Positions 23,925 through 35,479 are shown, counted from the first letter of the stretch. The stretch: 64,000 nucleotides of DNA from Congeria kusceri (GCA_027627225.1 CM051036.1:35920426-35984425), one strand, 5' to 3'. Translations and numbers: made by a program. The notes: generated by a model from the sequence alone, not told the origin.

Positions 23925-24420
23925 TTATACAGAGTTATGGCTCCTTTTTGTCTAAAATTCCCTAAAAACACAGTATCTGCACAATAACTCATAAAAGGCT
24001 TCACATATTTGATTTATTTTATGTAAATAGATGTAATATCATATAATACCATTGATGTTCGACTTTAGTTACAACCCACTAAATTTTGACAGTGTTATGG
24101 CCCCTTTTCGACTTGACTATCCTAAAAACATGGTTTCTGTATGATATAGAAAGGCTTGACATATTCACATAATTTTTGGTACACATGTGTAACATCATAG
24201 AACACAGGTCAAGTTCGACTTTGGTTACAAACCGCAAATTTTGACAGAGTTATGGCCCCTTTTTGATGTAAATTCCCTAAAAACATGGTTTCCGGATGAT
24301 AACTCAAGAATGGCTTGCCATATTCAAATAATTCTTGGTACACATGTGTAGCATCATAAAATACAGATCAAGTTCGACTTTGGTTACAAACCACTAAATG
24401 TTGACAGAGTTATGGCTCCT
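23925..24420 (+). repeat. ~160-bp tandem repeat, about 3 copies
   Basis: GAGTTATGGCCCCTTTTTGA followed by TCCCTAAAAACATGGTTTC recurs at about 23932, 24092, 24248 and 24408. Each unit carries a GTACACATGTGTAACATCAT segment and TTCGACTTTGGTTACAAACC. The same family is found inverted at 15596-15800. Confidence 0.85.
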
Positions 24421-25735
24421 ATTGAAATTAAATTTTCCCAAATACACTCTTAAATATTCACAAATTAAAGCATTCTCATTGTGTTCATTTCTTTCAAATA
24501 AATGCCATAGTTTTGTGACAAGGCCATATTGTGGGGGTATATCCGTCACTCATGCGAAAATTCTAGTTTTTCTTAAAGAAATTGGACTTTAAAGATTTCT
24601 AAAATTAGTTAATGGTGCACAATTTTTCTTTGAACTATATCTCAGCAACTACTGGCCAGATTTCAATGACAATTTATGAGTAGCTTCATTACCAAGAGGA
24701 GGTTTGCATATAATATCAGGATGTTCCGCTTCAATGACTTTCATGAAGTTAAATGGAAGTTTGAATTGTGTTGTGGCTATTTCTCTGGAACTGCTGTATG
24801 AAATTCATTGATACCTGATGGAAAATTTAAATACTAGGATGAAATAACCATATTACAGTTTTGATTTATCACTTTGATTTATTTAACCTTGCAGACCTTA
24901 ATTTGTTTACTATTTTGCTTCATCTGCATGTTCATATGGTATACGGTATTTGTGGAATGCTCACAGTTTTGATGTCCGGATATGGTCCTACAGTTGCGAT
25001 TTTTTAGTCCTTTTAATATTTCTGCCCTTCTTATAGCATTTATATTGCTTGGAAAAGGGCATTTGGGAGCATCCATCAGTTTTACTGATATTCTTGTCTA
25101 GAAATACTTCTGTTACTCGACTATACTAAAGCAACATTTTCCACAAATAATAATATTTTTTTTTTGGTTTCTGCCATGTTTTAATACCGCTCCAAAGTAG
25201 TAATAAGCAAAGTTGAGTTATCTGGGCCAATCCACTGTATATACAAAAGCATTTTAGGAAAATCTTAACTTAAGAGAAAATTTCAGATAACATTTTCTAT
25301 GATTAGCATTAAGAAAATTCCATTATTAATGTTAAGAAAAATAGTTATTTAAGAAGCAACCGTTCAATTTTCAAGAAAACAAAACCTTTGTAAACAAAAT
25401 GTACATTACCAAGTCATTGATTCAATTGGTTTTAAGGTTTCAATCAATGTACTTAAGTTGTTACGTAAAGGACTTCATGAATATTGCCCCTTTTATGCAA
25501 AAAGCAAACTGTTTAACTTGCATAAACTGTCTGTCTCCATATCCCATGGACCCTGAATATACTGACAAAAATAAAATGATATAGTTTCTATAGATAAATC
25601 TAAAATACTGCTTTCTAAAGCGACCAAACTGCTACAAACATACCATGTTTCCAAACAGAATATAATTTTTAAGCTCAAACATCCTGTGTTAGAAATCACC
25701 AAGACTGCCTTCAAACACAGCATAAGCAGTTAAAA
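24421..25735. other. AT-rich non-coding stretch
   Basis: No gene, mobile element or tandem array recognised. Short ORFs on both strands lack motifs. Confidence 0.5.
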
Positions 25736-25739
25736 ACAA

Positions 25740-26374
25740 AGTCTTTTGAAATGAAAAGCACTTTCTTCTGCAGTTATTAAGTCTTCTGCAGTTATAAATA
25801 CTGTCTTCTGAAGTTACAAACACTGCCTTCTATAGTTATAAATGTATGCATGTTTTTGGTAGCTTCCCAGATTTCCTCTCGCAGCAGTGAAAATCAAAGT
25901 CTTATAAAATGAAAATCTAATTTCTTTTGCAGTTACAAATACTATCTTCTTCTGCAGTAAATAATACTTGTTTTGTAGCTCCCTGTAGTTTTAATAACTG
26001 CATTAGCAGTCAAATGTCTTATACTGTTATAAAAGGCACTTCTTATCAATGCTGACTTCTGCAGTTAATAATACTGCCTCCCACAATTTTCACTCACTGC
26101 ATTAGCGGTCAAAAACAAAGTCTTATGGAAAAACACTGGCTTCTGAAGGTACACAATTTAAATTATATCTTCTGCAGTTACAAATACTACCTTCTTTTGC
26201 AGTTAATAATGCTTCCTTTTGTAGCTTTCCAGTTTCAATCACAATATTAGCAGTTAAAACAGTTATTTCAACCGCGCTTTGCAGTTGTGAATACTGCCTT
26301 TTTGCAGTTATAAATATTTGCCTTTGCATTTTAGAACTGCCATTTGTAGTTATAAATACTGTACTTTTGGCCCT
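25740..26374 (+). repeat. Degenerate flank of the GCAGTTAT minisatellite
   Basis: Words such as TTCTGCAGTTATAAATACTG and TGCAGTTAATAATACTGCC recur at irregular spacing. They resemble the unit of the following clean array with insertions, so this is probably the older, decayed part of the same array. Confidence 0.6.
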
Positions 26375-26912
26375 TTGCGGTTATCACTATTGCCCTTTGC
26401 AGTTAATAGTATAGCCCTTCACAGTTATCAATATTGCCCTTTGCAGTTATCAATATTGCCCTTTGCAGTTATCAATATTGCCCTTCGCAGTTATCAATAT
26501 TGCCCTTCGCAGTTATCAATATTGCCCTTTGCAGTTATCAATATTGCCCTTCGCAGTTATCAATATTGCCCTTTGCGGTTATCAATATTGCCCTTTGCAG
26601 TTTTCAATATTGCCCTTTGCAGTTTTCAATATTGCCCTTTGCAGTTATCAATATTGCCCTTTGCAGTTATCAATATTGCCTTTTGCAGTTATCAGTATTG
26701 CCCTTTGCAGTTATCAATATTGCCCTTTGCAGTTATCAATATTGCCCTTTGCAGTTATCAATATTGCCCTTTGCAGTTTTCAATATTGCCCTTTGCAGTT
26801 TTCAATATTGCCCTTTGCAGTTATCAATATTGCCCTTTGCAGTTTTCAATATTGCAGTTATCAATATTGCCCTTTGCAGTTATCAATATTGCCCTTTGCA
26901 GTTTCAGTCACT
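26375..26912 (+). repeat. 22-bp minisatellite, about 24 copies
   Basis: A 22-bp unit with the core GCAGTTATCAATATTGCCC repeats with very few changes (TTC for TAT, CGC for TGC). Because 22 is not a multiple of three and the unit has no stop in any forward frame, three overlapping ORFs of up to 223 codons arise, all reading cyclic versions of NIALCSYQYCPLQLSILPFAV-like peptide. No promoter, splice signal or codon bias supports translation. Confidence 0.95.
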
Positions 26913-26919
26913 GCCAACT

Positions 26920-27479
26920 GAATTTGTCCATACATATTATTATTTCCTTCAAACTCCATCCTCTTTTTTGCCTTGTGTTTCTCCACTGAGAGTTTCTTTC
27001 AGCTAATCAAGTTGACATAATGGTGCAAAGATAAAATCAGAGTTATTGCCCCTTATTGTGGGAAATACCCCTTGCGCTTGTTTCACAACAGATACTTCAT
27101 TATTCATGGTAGAGACTATAGTATTCCCAATAGAGACTTCCTTATTAACACAATCTTTACCAAACTTGAAGAATGTGCATAACCATAAGATATCGTATTT
27201 AAAAAAAAGGATAAAACTTGCAAAAAATATTATGACCATAAGATCTTAAAAATTTAATAAAGGTTTGTTCTGGACAAATGCCGCATAGCAAAAGGGTTTC
27301 TTTATCCCTTCTTAAGAACAGGAGAACTAAGTACCTAAAGCAGTTCACTTAATTTAGAACAATGGTTACCATGTTGATAGTTTTCAGTAGGAATGTTCAA
27401 TGGATCAACTTGATATGTTTCTGGGATGGTTATGTCATTCTTATAATCATACATTCCATATAATTCCTAAACAGCACAG
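26920..27479. other. Non-coding stretch
   Basis: Nothing recognisable between the 22-bp minisatellite and the minisatellite that hosts the large transposon. Confidence 0.45.
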
Positions 27480-27584
27480 AGCTTGGAAGTCCAAAGTTGG
27501 AGTTACTTGTTCCATGTGCCAACTAAAATTGCTTCTGCAGGGTAACCACCTCTGTATACTGAGTTACTCACTCCATGTGCCCAC
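27480..27584 (+). repeat. Left part of the CCATGTGCCCACTGCCTGTG minisatellite
   Basis: GAGTTACTTGTTCCATGTGCC and GAGTTACTCACTCCATGTGC match the units that resume at 35652. The array was split at CCCACTG by the 8-kb transposon, and the right side resumes TGCCTGTGC. Confidence 0.8.
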
Positions 27585-27586
27585 TG

Positions 27587-27700
27587 CCCAGCCAGCACAC
27601 CGATATCGGATAGATCTCGGTAACTAAACGGTTTATCTGCAAATCGGCCCGATGTCTATCCGATGTAAATCCGTTTTTCGCCCGATATTCGTTGTTAGCT
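27587..27700. promoter_or_regulatory. Left TIR and subterminal palindromic repeats
   Basis: After the CCCAGCCAG terminus come CCGATATCGG, ATAGATCTCGGTA, CGGCCCGATGTCTATCCGATG and CGCCCGATATTCG. These are variants of one GATATCGG/GCCCGATAT word in both orientations. CACTA-type elements carry such arrays as binding sites for element proteins; that role is inferred here. Confidence 0.6.
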
Positions 27701-28697
27701 CTAAAGTCATGTTATATCCATTCATATTTGATAAAAAATTTATAACTAATCAAAGTTTGTACAAAAAAACATAAAGGTGTCGAAAAAAACCAAACTGAAA
27801 CTGATTATTGATTATACCGTCAGCGGGCCGCTATAGTCGTAAATATTTTCGAAGGAAATCGATCGAATTGGTTCGGTTCCAATGCATTCTGGGAATTGAC
27901 ATAACCGTCTGGCGGCAAAGTCGAAACAAAGGCGATTGCGAACAAAGAAAATTGTGTTGTATTTATTCGAAGATTTGCTTTCAGTTAAAGTTAGTATATG
28001 CATATTTCAGTATTGCATTATTTAATTTTGTACGTTTAAATATATTTTTTAAACAAAATAACTTGCAGGTACAGTTAGATGTGATGTGATAATATATATT
28101 CGTGATCGAGTTAGATTTATTGAAACAAAGTTTTCTTTTGGTTTCAAAATTTCCATTGTACGTACGATTTATTTAAATTTGCTTATGCATGAAAACTATC
28201 TGAAATTGCATAGAATATTGCAAAGTACATTCTTTTTTGCTTAAACATGCTTGTATAATGCTTTTCTTCTAAGAGTCTCATCGGATTTCATTCCAGAATT
28301 TAATATTAAGATATTGTTTTTACTCTGTCGTCTGTGCCAAATTAGTAGGAGTATTTCCCCGTGGGTTTTGTACATAAATTATTTCCTTTATTTAAGGTTA
28401 TACTGTCGTCCAAGTTGTCAGATTTAACCTATATATATATATATATAGACCGTGTTGTGTGGTTTGGTGTTTTGCAGGTATTCCAAATGAAATAATTGTT
28501 TTTTTGTTGTTGATTGCCATGTGTGTTTAATGCATTTTTATACCTTATAATCGTTTTTTAAAAGCTGTAAGTGTTGTCTTTCCATTTTGGTTATTCAAAA
28601 AATCCTTAGTACCGTGACTCCATCGGAACACAGTATATATTTAATGTACAATATAATATAGTTTATATTTTTTCTATGTTTTATAAAAAAAAATACA

Positions 28698-30809
28698 ATG
28701 AGTTCTTATTGGTCTAAATGTAGGAAAATTGTTTCATCTGTCAATTTACATGTACATACATGTACTATAAGTAACATTGCTACAGAAGTTGAACCTACAT
28801 GTATACAAAATGAAGTAAATAATGATTCTCAGCCTATAGATTCCAGTGTGCACATCGATTCAGATGAATCTCAAGATTTCCAAATTTCTGTGTCTGGTGA
28901 TCATGATGATAATGTTTCACTGGATTCAGCATCGGATGACTTGGCTTTTGTAGACACCTTAGACATTTTGTATGGAGATGATATACAGTCTGAATATCAA
29001 TCATCCGACCATTCTGATTTAGATTCTGAATCTGATGAAGATCACGCTGATTTATCCATGCTCTTAATATCATGGGTTTCAAAACATAACATAAGCCATG
29101 CTGCTCTTTCTGATTTGCTTGCCATTTTGCATCAGTATCATACATACTTACCAAATGATGCACGGACTTTACTAAAAACCCCACGCAATTATGAAGTTTT
29201 AAATATTGCTGGTGGTTGCTATTACCACTTTGGTGTAGAAAGTTGGATAAAGTCAATATTTGAAAACCACTGCCGCCAACATGTTGACGAGGTTTCAATT
29301 CAAGTAAATATTGATGGATTGCCATTGTTTAAGAGTTCTGGTGTTCAGTTGTGGCCAATTTTAGGTCGACTTATTAAACCAGCTATTACAAAGCCGTATG
29401 TAATTGGATTGTTCTCTGGTGATAAAAAACCTACTAGTGTGGCAGAATACCTTGATCACTGTGTTAAAGAATTGGAAAGCTTGTTTGAAAATGGTATTAA
29501 GTTAAGGGATGATTCTGATATCAGAGCAGTTTTTTCTCTTTCCTGTGTGATTTGTGATGCTCCAGCTAAAGCATTTATTAAACAAATTAAAGGACACAGT
29601 GGTTATCATGGCTGTGATAAGTGTGTGCAACATGGTGTGTGGCAGGGGAAAATGACATTTCCTGACACAAACAGTCCACTTAGAACGGATGTAGCATTTG
29701 ATGAAATGCAAGATGCAAGGCATCATACAGGGCAATCACCATTCCATAGTTTGCCAATTGGCATGGTTTCACAGTTTCCCATAGATGCCATGCATTTGGT
29801 GTATCTAGGCGTTGTTAAACGTATGATTTTGCTTTGGATGAAGGGACCACTTGACAATGGATGTCGTATTGTTGTACGTGCTGTTAAAAGGATATCAAAG
29901 GGCCTGTTTGATTTGTCCGGACATTTGCCAAGGGATTTTAATCGTAAGTCACGAACTCTAGATTATATTGAGAGATGGAAAGCAACAGAGTTTCGCCAAT
30001 TCTTGTTGTATACTGGGCCAGTTGTCTTGAAAAAACATCTGCCTCCTTCCTTGTATAAGCATTTCATGCTATTGTTTGTGAGTGTGTTCTGTTTGTCCAG
30101 CAGTTTATTTTGTGAAAATTACAGAGTTTATGCCAAAGAGCTTTTAGTTAAGTTTGTAAAACAGTTTGGAGACCTATATGGCAGGGATATGCTTGTTTTC
30201 AATGTTCATGGGTTGGTGCACTTGCACTTAGATGTACAGAGCTTTGGTCCTCTTGAAAAATTTTCTGCTTTTGCTTTTGAAAGCTTTTTAGGAAAACTAA
30301 AAAAGCTTGTTAGAAAACCCACACTGCCACTGCAACAGGTCATTCGCAGAATATCTGAAAGTAAAGGAAATTTGTTTGATCCTACTTTGAATGGCCAGCC
30401 TGAAAAAGAAGTCATTTTGAAAAAAATGCATAATGAAGGACATGTACCAAGACGGTTTAACAATACTAAGATATCTCAGTTTAAAGAAATCCATTTTCCG
30501 GACATAGTTTTCTCTACTTCAAAAGGGAATAATTGCTTTCTTATAAATGACAATGTTGGCATTATAAGAAATATAATTACAAATGAAACAAACGATAAAT
30601 ATGTTGTTTATGAGTTATTCACAAATGCATCAGATTTCTTTAGTATACCATTAGCTTCTTCCGACCTAAGAATTAAACATGTTGCAGAACTGAGTGGCTC
30701 ATTGTGTGTAGCATCATTTACTGATATTACTTGTAAATGTGTGCTTCTCCCCTTTGATGATGGATTCGTTTGCATACCACTTATTCATGATTTGATAACT
30801 AAGCAATAG
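28698..30809 (+). CDS. Transposase, CACTA/CMC-like DDE type, 703 aa, intact
   Basis: A single-exon ORF from ATG at 28698 (MSSYWSKCRK) to TAG at 30807. The N-terminus is followed by an acidic Ser/Asp-rich tail-like segment (about residues 47-118). The core starts near 160. D206 in VNIDGLPLFKSS and D287 in VICDAPA are likely first and second catalytic aspartates. C306 and C309 (GYHGCDKC) form a C-x2-C motif. D363-x-M365-H366 (PIDAMHLVYLGV) matches the DxMH signature of CACTA-class transposases. H504 and H508 (NVHGLVHL) and E528 in FAFESFLGKLKK are a candidate third acidic residue. The protein would cut and rejoin element ends. It is not interrupted, in contrast to its neighbour. ATG choice: first in frame, after an AT-rich leader, with a basic start. 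An upstream non-coding exon is possible in 27.8-28.6 kb. The family resembles uncharacterised transposase-like proteins common in invertebrates. Confidence 0.85.
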   Translation: MSSYWSKCRKIVSSVNLHVHTCTISNIATEVEPTCIQNEVNNDSQPIDSSVHIDSDESQDFQISVSGDHDDNVSLDSASDDLAFVDTLDILYGDDIQSEYQSSDHSDLDSESDEDHADLSMLLISWVSKHNISHAALSDLLAILHQYHTYLPNDARTLLKTPRNYEVLNIAGGCYYHFGVESWIKSIFENHCRQHVDEVSIQVNIDGLPLFKSSGVQLWPILGRLIKPAITKPYVIGLFSGDKKPTSVAEYLDHCVKELESLFENGIKLRDDSDIRAVFSLSCVICDAPAKAFIKQIKGHSGYHGCDKCVQHGVWQGKMTFPDTNSPLRTDVAFDEMQDARHHTGQSPFHSLPIGMVSQFPIDAMHLVYLGVVKRMILLWMKGPLDNGCRIVVRAVKRISKGLFDLSGHLPRDFNRKSRTLDYIERWKATEFRQFLLYTGPVVLKKHLPPSLYKHFMLLFVSVFCLSSSLFCENYRVYAKELLVKFVKQFGDLYGRDMLVFNVHGLVHLHLDVQSFGPLEKFSAFAFESFLGKLKKLVRKPTLPLQQVIRRISESKGNLFDPTLNGQPEKEVILKKMHNEGHVPRRFNNTKISQFKEIHFPDIVFSTSKGNNCFLINDNVGIIRNIITNETNDKYVVYELFTNASDFFSIPLASSDLRIKHVAELSGSLCVASFTDITCKCVLLPFDDGFVCIPLIHDLITKQ

Positions 30810-31313
30810 GACATGATGTACATACATGTATGTTTCCCATTGTAGTTCATCCATCATTTAATATTTACTCGATAAAATAATAAGTTTCATTAGCACATAT
30901 GGATAAAACAGTTTCTTTAACAAGTGCAAATCAGTCAAATCAGTTCAATGTTAAACACAAGGATAAAAACTGTATCTGCAAGTTTGACATTTTTTGACAT
31001 TAATAAGAAATAGCAATACAGAAACATGTTTTGATTTTGTTACGCCAGGTCATGTCAAAATATCTGGTTGTTGAGTTTTCATCCAATGAAGTGGCAGTTG
31101 TGTCAGAAAAATGGTTGACCACAGATGCTGATGGAAGCAAGAAGGTTCTTTGGCCTCCAATAAAGTCGTCCGCCAAACTGCATTTGGCCGTAAAGCAACA
31201 CCTGGAGCCAGAAAATAACTGGATGTCCTGTGGTATCTGGCGGGTGATGTATCTTACAGGTAATTATTTTAATAACAAAACTTTGCTTAAAAATGTTCAT
31301 GAATGTGTTGTTA

Positions 31314-31662
31314 GGCGTAAAAAAAAATGTTTGTTTCAGGTTACATGCCAAAAAAAATTAGGGTAGGTAGGTCGGGATTTATTTATTTTATTTTTTTGAG
31401 TGTTTTTTTGGTAAATGGTCAACTTGAAGATTTTAAAACTGAATAAATACCCAGTATTCAAAACATATCAGTAATATCGTTAAACATTGTTTATAAGTGG
31501 ATACTATCAAAACAAAACACTTATTTATCCAAAAACACATTTAATTATTGAAAAAGGTAAATAAAACAAAAATCAATCCGACAAACCCAATAAAATGTTG
31601 TAGGGTCGGGGCATTTTTTAGGTTAGGTCGGATAACCTGAAACAAACATATTTTTTTACGCC
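31314..31662. mobile_element. Harbinger/Tourist-like MITE, TTA target duplication
   Basis: The termini GGCGTAAAAAAAAATGTTTG and the inverse of CAAACATATTTTTTTACGCC are followed on both arms by TTTCAGGTTA / TAACCTGAAA. Both sides carry TTA (31311-31313, 31663-31665), the 3-bp duplication expected for PIF/Harbinger elements. GGTAGGTCGG near the left and GGTTAGGTCGG near the right recur. The element is 349 bp, without coding capacity, inside intron 1 of the accessory gene. Confidence 0.8.
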
Positions 31663-32470
31663 TTACAGATTCTTTCACTAAATGTCAAAATCATATTCAA
31701 ATAAATCTGCAATATTATCCAATTGTCATAATTCAATACCATTCGTTTAGAGATTTAAATATTTTTCATCAAAGAGCATGTTAGTGATATTTGAAAGAGC
31801 ACATGGTAATTTGAGATTTTCGATGAATGGAAATTAATGCTTACAGTACTGAATAGCTGTGGAAAAGTGGGATCGGTGTATTAATTGACAGTGTAGATTT
31901 TATGTATTAATAAGATGCATTTTTTAATCGAGTCAATATTGTGTAATTTTTTTTTTAACAAATGATTCTAAAATACACAAAATCTATGCTATTCTAAAGA
32001 TAAAACATGAAAGCATGTATATTTTGACTCTGAAAAAAGAAACTGATGTTGTTAGCAAATTCATATATGATATTATGCACTTTACACTGTGTTACTACAG
32101 ATGCACTTCACAAGGCCCAGCAGAAGGCAAAGGAGGCAGAAGACCAGTCTGATCTTCAAACAGATGCAGATACAGAAAAACAGCTTCAAGTTGCACACAA
32201 AAGGAAACACAGGTAATCTTAAAGTTACATGGAATATTTTGAATATTTCTTTGTCTGTCATTGCGGAAATCTATGACAAAAATTTTGGAAATTTTCAAGT
32301 TGTCAATCTGTTAATATGTCTTTTTTAGTAAGATAAAGAACAAGATATATTTGCTTAATAATAAAGATGTTAACTTGTGTAATAGAAATATAATTTATAT
32401 GATTATAAATATTATTATGCAAATGTCAAATTGAAGGAATTTTAAAATACTGTCATACACATGCTGTCTT

Positions 32471-32637
32471 TGAGAAACACTTGTTTACACACGTCAGTCC
32501 CCGGTGATGTTGGTGGTTGGCCAATTAACGAATGATTTGTATTGCTTGTGCCTTTGAGAAACACTTGTTTACACACGTCAGTCCCCGGTGATGTTGGTGG
32601 TTGGCCAATTAACGAATGATTTGTATTGCTGCCCTTA
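32471..32637 (+). repeat. 84-bp tandem duplication in intron 2
   Basis: TGAGAAACACTTGTTTACAC through GATTTGTATTGCT occurs twice, at 32471 and 32555, almost without differences, which implies a recent duplication. It lies in the intron before exon 3 of the accessory gene. Confidence 0.9.
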
Positions 32638-34044
32638 ACATTCTTCTTTTGATTTAAGGCCAAACCGACGCTTCTTGAATTCTGATTCTGAGACTGATGA
32701 ATCACCTGAAGCTTGTAAAGCCTCCAAAAAGGGGATGGTGACTCGTGAAGATTCAGGTGAAATGACAGCAGAATCAATGCCAACACCTCCCCCCAAAATA
32801 GTTATAGCCACAATAACGAGGTGTCCATCTACCCCCACAGCGAACAAAAAGCCAGGCGATGACCCGATGCTTGCGTCTCCTAGGAGTAGCATCAGAACCC
32901 TAGGAGACGACCCAATGCTTGCGTCTCCTAGGGTTCTGATGCCAGCCAAGACGTCAAGTGCAACACTGTCATCACCAAGGTTGTCCTCCGACAGGTCACA
33001 AACTGCTGTTTCAGGTAAACACTTTTCATAAAAGTATTTAGCACATGCTATACCTTGTTTCCCGTTTAATTCAACCGTTACGTGTATTTTTATCTTACAC
33101 ACATGTAAAATAACATTTTGAGTGTTATCATTGGATACATTTATTTTGACTGACCAATCGCATGACGTTATTTTGTCATTAACATAACATGACGTCAAGT
33201 TTGTTAACAACTTATAGGATTTATCAGCATGTTTTGGTCAAATAAGAAGGCTTTTGTTTCGTTCAAAGGCATGTGTTGTCCTATCATACCATGTTTTATT
33301 AAACTCGTTCAGGAAATGTGTTAGTAAGCTCACGTTTATAAACAATGTTTTAAGAAACACAAGTCACATCTGAAATATTTTTTCAGGAAGGGATATTGCT
33401 ATCCTCCGTTCATTGGAGGAATAAAGCATGAACAACGCGAGATCAAGTCCATGCTGGCTACATTAATGCAGAGGCTGAATGGGCCCGTTGGAGGCCATGA
33501 TCTGCCAGATGGCATCAACCTGCCCGTTCTGAACGTGGAGGCATTGCAGGACGTGGAGCGGAGGCTGTCTGATGACACGACCATGCGGATAATGGTATGT
33601 ATTGTGAGACTCATTTTCATTAAAATCTGTATACTTTTCTAGTGTATAATGTACATAATTAGTTGACATTATTTACCTAAAATGTTATGCATGGTTGTAC
33701 CCTTTATTGTTTTTAAATTCCTTGTATATTTTCGGTTGCAGGTTGACTATCTTTCCAATGTCGGAGGATCATCTTTGAAAACAATGTCGAAGTGTCTGAT
33801 GACGGAGGTCCTCCACAACCAGTTAGCATTGGAGTTTAACTGGACTGGACGCGGCAAGATGGCATTTCAGTCGCTGAAATTGTGTTCTGCGATAAAAGTA
33901 AGAAAAATGTATAACGGTACAATAAGTAGTAATGAAAATATTTAGTCAATAAATGCCTCATATTTTGAAAAAATGTATTACAATAGTCATAAAACATTCT
34001 ATTAAAATAGCGAAATATGAAACAGGGTCTTGTAAAAAAAAATA

Positions 34045-34345
34045 CTTTTTGATTTATCGTTGTTAATTTGGCCAATAAATAACGATTTGGAGTTCTGAAG
34101 CGAAGGAATTCAACCATGAAGGTGTTAGCTCATGTGGTTTTAATAGCCACACATCAGAACAACAAAGAGTTGTTGGCCGATTAATAATGACAATGTGAAA
34201 AAATTAATTTGATTCTGCCATGATCTGACAAATATTTTTGCAATTGTAATGGGAACTACATTTTACTATGCTGCGCTAAGAACAGAGACTACGGTACATT
34301 TTGCGTTGTTTATTGGGTAGTTTTACAACGATAATATTGTTCTTG
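34045..34345. repeat. ~300-bp dispersed repeat, copy 2
   Basis: GATTTATCGTTGTTAATTTG, GATTCTGCCATGATCTGACA, CAATTGTAATGGGAACTACA and GTTGTTTATTGGGTAG match 8365-8640 in order and orientation. It lies in the last intron of the accessory gene, so it entered the transposon, or was carried by it, after the gene structure formed. Confidence 0.7.
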
Positions 34346-35479
34346 GTCCATAGAAAAGTTTTAAATATTGGTAAATGTTTTGGATGCAAGCGAACAGTAT
34401 TACAACATTATTAACATAATATATTATATGCACATTTTCAGGAGCCGTGAAGCGCAATTTCCCGAACATGACAAACAATGAATCAGAATTCTTCGTTAAA
34501 GAATGGCTGCCCAACGCAGGTGATCGTAATGGTGGAAGAAAGAAAAGAATAAAGCCATCAACCATGGATCAAACTCATCACGAAGATGATTAACCTGTTC
34601 CAACGCAAATTGTGTCGTCAAAATCTTGTGGACTTACGGTTTCTGTATTGATAATTTTTAATTTTGTTAAGAAACTTTTCATGAAATAACAAAGCAATTA
34701 TTATTTTGAATCAATGCATGCTCATTTCAAATTGTTTACTTCTACGCATATGTGCATGTTTAGTAGTTAAAATAGCATTATTAGATAAAAAAGTGATGTA
34801 TATGTCTGTTTACCAGACCAGTTGTATAGTTGCCATTCATATATATGTCTTATGATAGTTTTTATGTTGTTCAGAAAATTGTCGAATAATGTTACTGAAA
34901 ATGTACAATTATGTACAATACTTTTAAGAATGTATTATAAAGTAATTGGTTTGGTTGTGGTAAGATACCATTATATTATTAAAATGCCCTGGATCAACAA
35001 CTAAAACCTTGCTTGTAGTGAAAACAATAAAAATGTACTCTTTGTCTATTCAAAGATGATGCATATGCTTGTTAGTGTTTATAAATTAAAACATTTAAAT
35101 GTTGTAGTTAGATGAAAATTCCAAATCCACTAATTATTAAGAAACATTGACTTTATATAATATAACCCTCAAGGACTTTACATCATTGCTTTGGAAAATA
35201 ATGTGTACCTGCACGCCATTGTATCCTAACATCTGTATGTTTAATGTTTATATATGTATGTGTCCCATATTAAGTATATATACGTAATTGTACTATATAT
35301 ATCTGTTTCATATTGTGTTGTAATTACTCCCATGTTAATGTTTCGAGTACTCATGCAACTGTGTGTAATTGAAATTAATATGTATATACGGTATGTGTGT
35401 AATTGAAATAAATATGTATATACGGTAAAATCATAATGTTGTTTATTATTTACATGTTTTATTGTATTATGCAATATAT

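Larger units (their letters stand above)
31052..34593 (+). pseudogene. DUF4806-type transposon accessory gene, six exons, two frameshift lesions
   Basis: Exons by splice sites and continuous reading: 31052-31259, 32101-32212, 32659-33014, 33387-33594, 33742-33897, 34442-34593. All introns are GT-AG and the first three junctions keep phase. Exon 1 carries VVEFSSNEVAVVSEKWL and VLWPPI, typical of the N-terminal domain in these proteins. Exon 3 is Ser/Thr/Pro-rich with a duplicated DDPMLASPR. Exons 4-6 hold a coiled segment and a DUF4806 domain: VGGSSLKTM, NWTGRGKMAFQ, FVKEWLPNAG, then a basic tail. Reading ...LRSLEE hits TAA at 33422, where one extra base would continue IKHEQREIKSML. The exon-5 donor also lacks one base needed to join AIK to GAVKRNFP; as it stands, exon 6 would give EP then stop. 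An undamaged form would be about 397 aa. Function unknown; such proteins often sit beside transposases of this type. One lesion alone could be an assembly error. Confidence 0.75.

Noticed and set aside
26318..27006. Three overlapping plus-strand ORFs of 223, 190 and 152 codons
   Set aside because: All are cyclic readings of the same 22-bp minisatellite; no start context, splice signal or non-repeat protein sequence.
27808..28089. 93-codon ORF upstream of the transposase
   Set aside because: No motif and low-complexity ending; more likely part of the 5' leader or subterminal region of the transposon.
28834..29325. 163-codon minus-strand ORF opposite the transposase
   Set aside because: Shadow of the real plus-strand transposase frame; His/Gln-rich composition typical of an antisense frame.
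32635..33210. 191-codon minus-strand ORF
   Set aside because: Antisense of exon 3 and its flanks; plus-strand splice sites, phase continuity and family motifs support the plus-strand gene instead.
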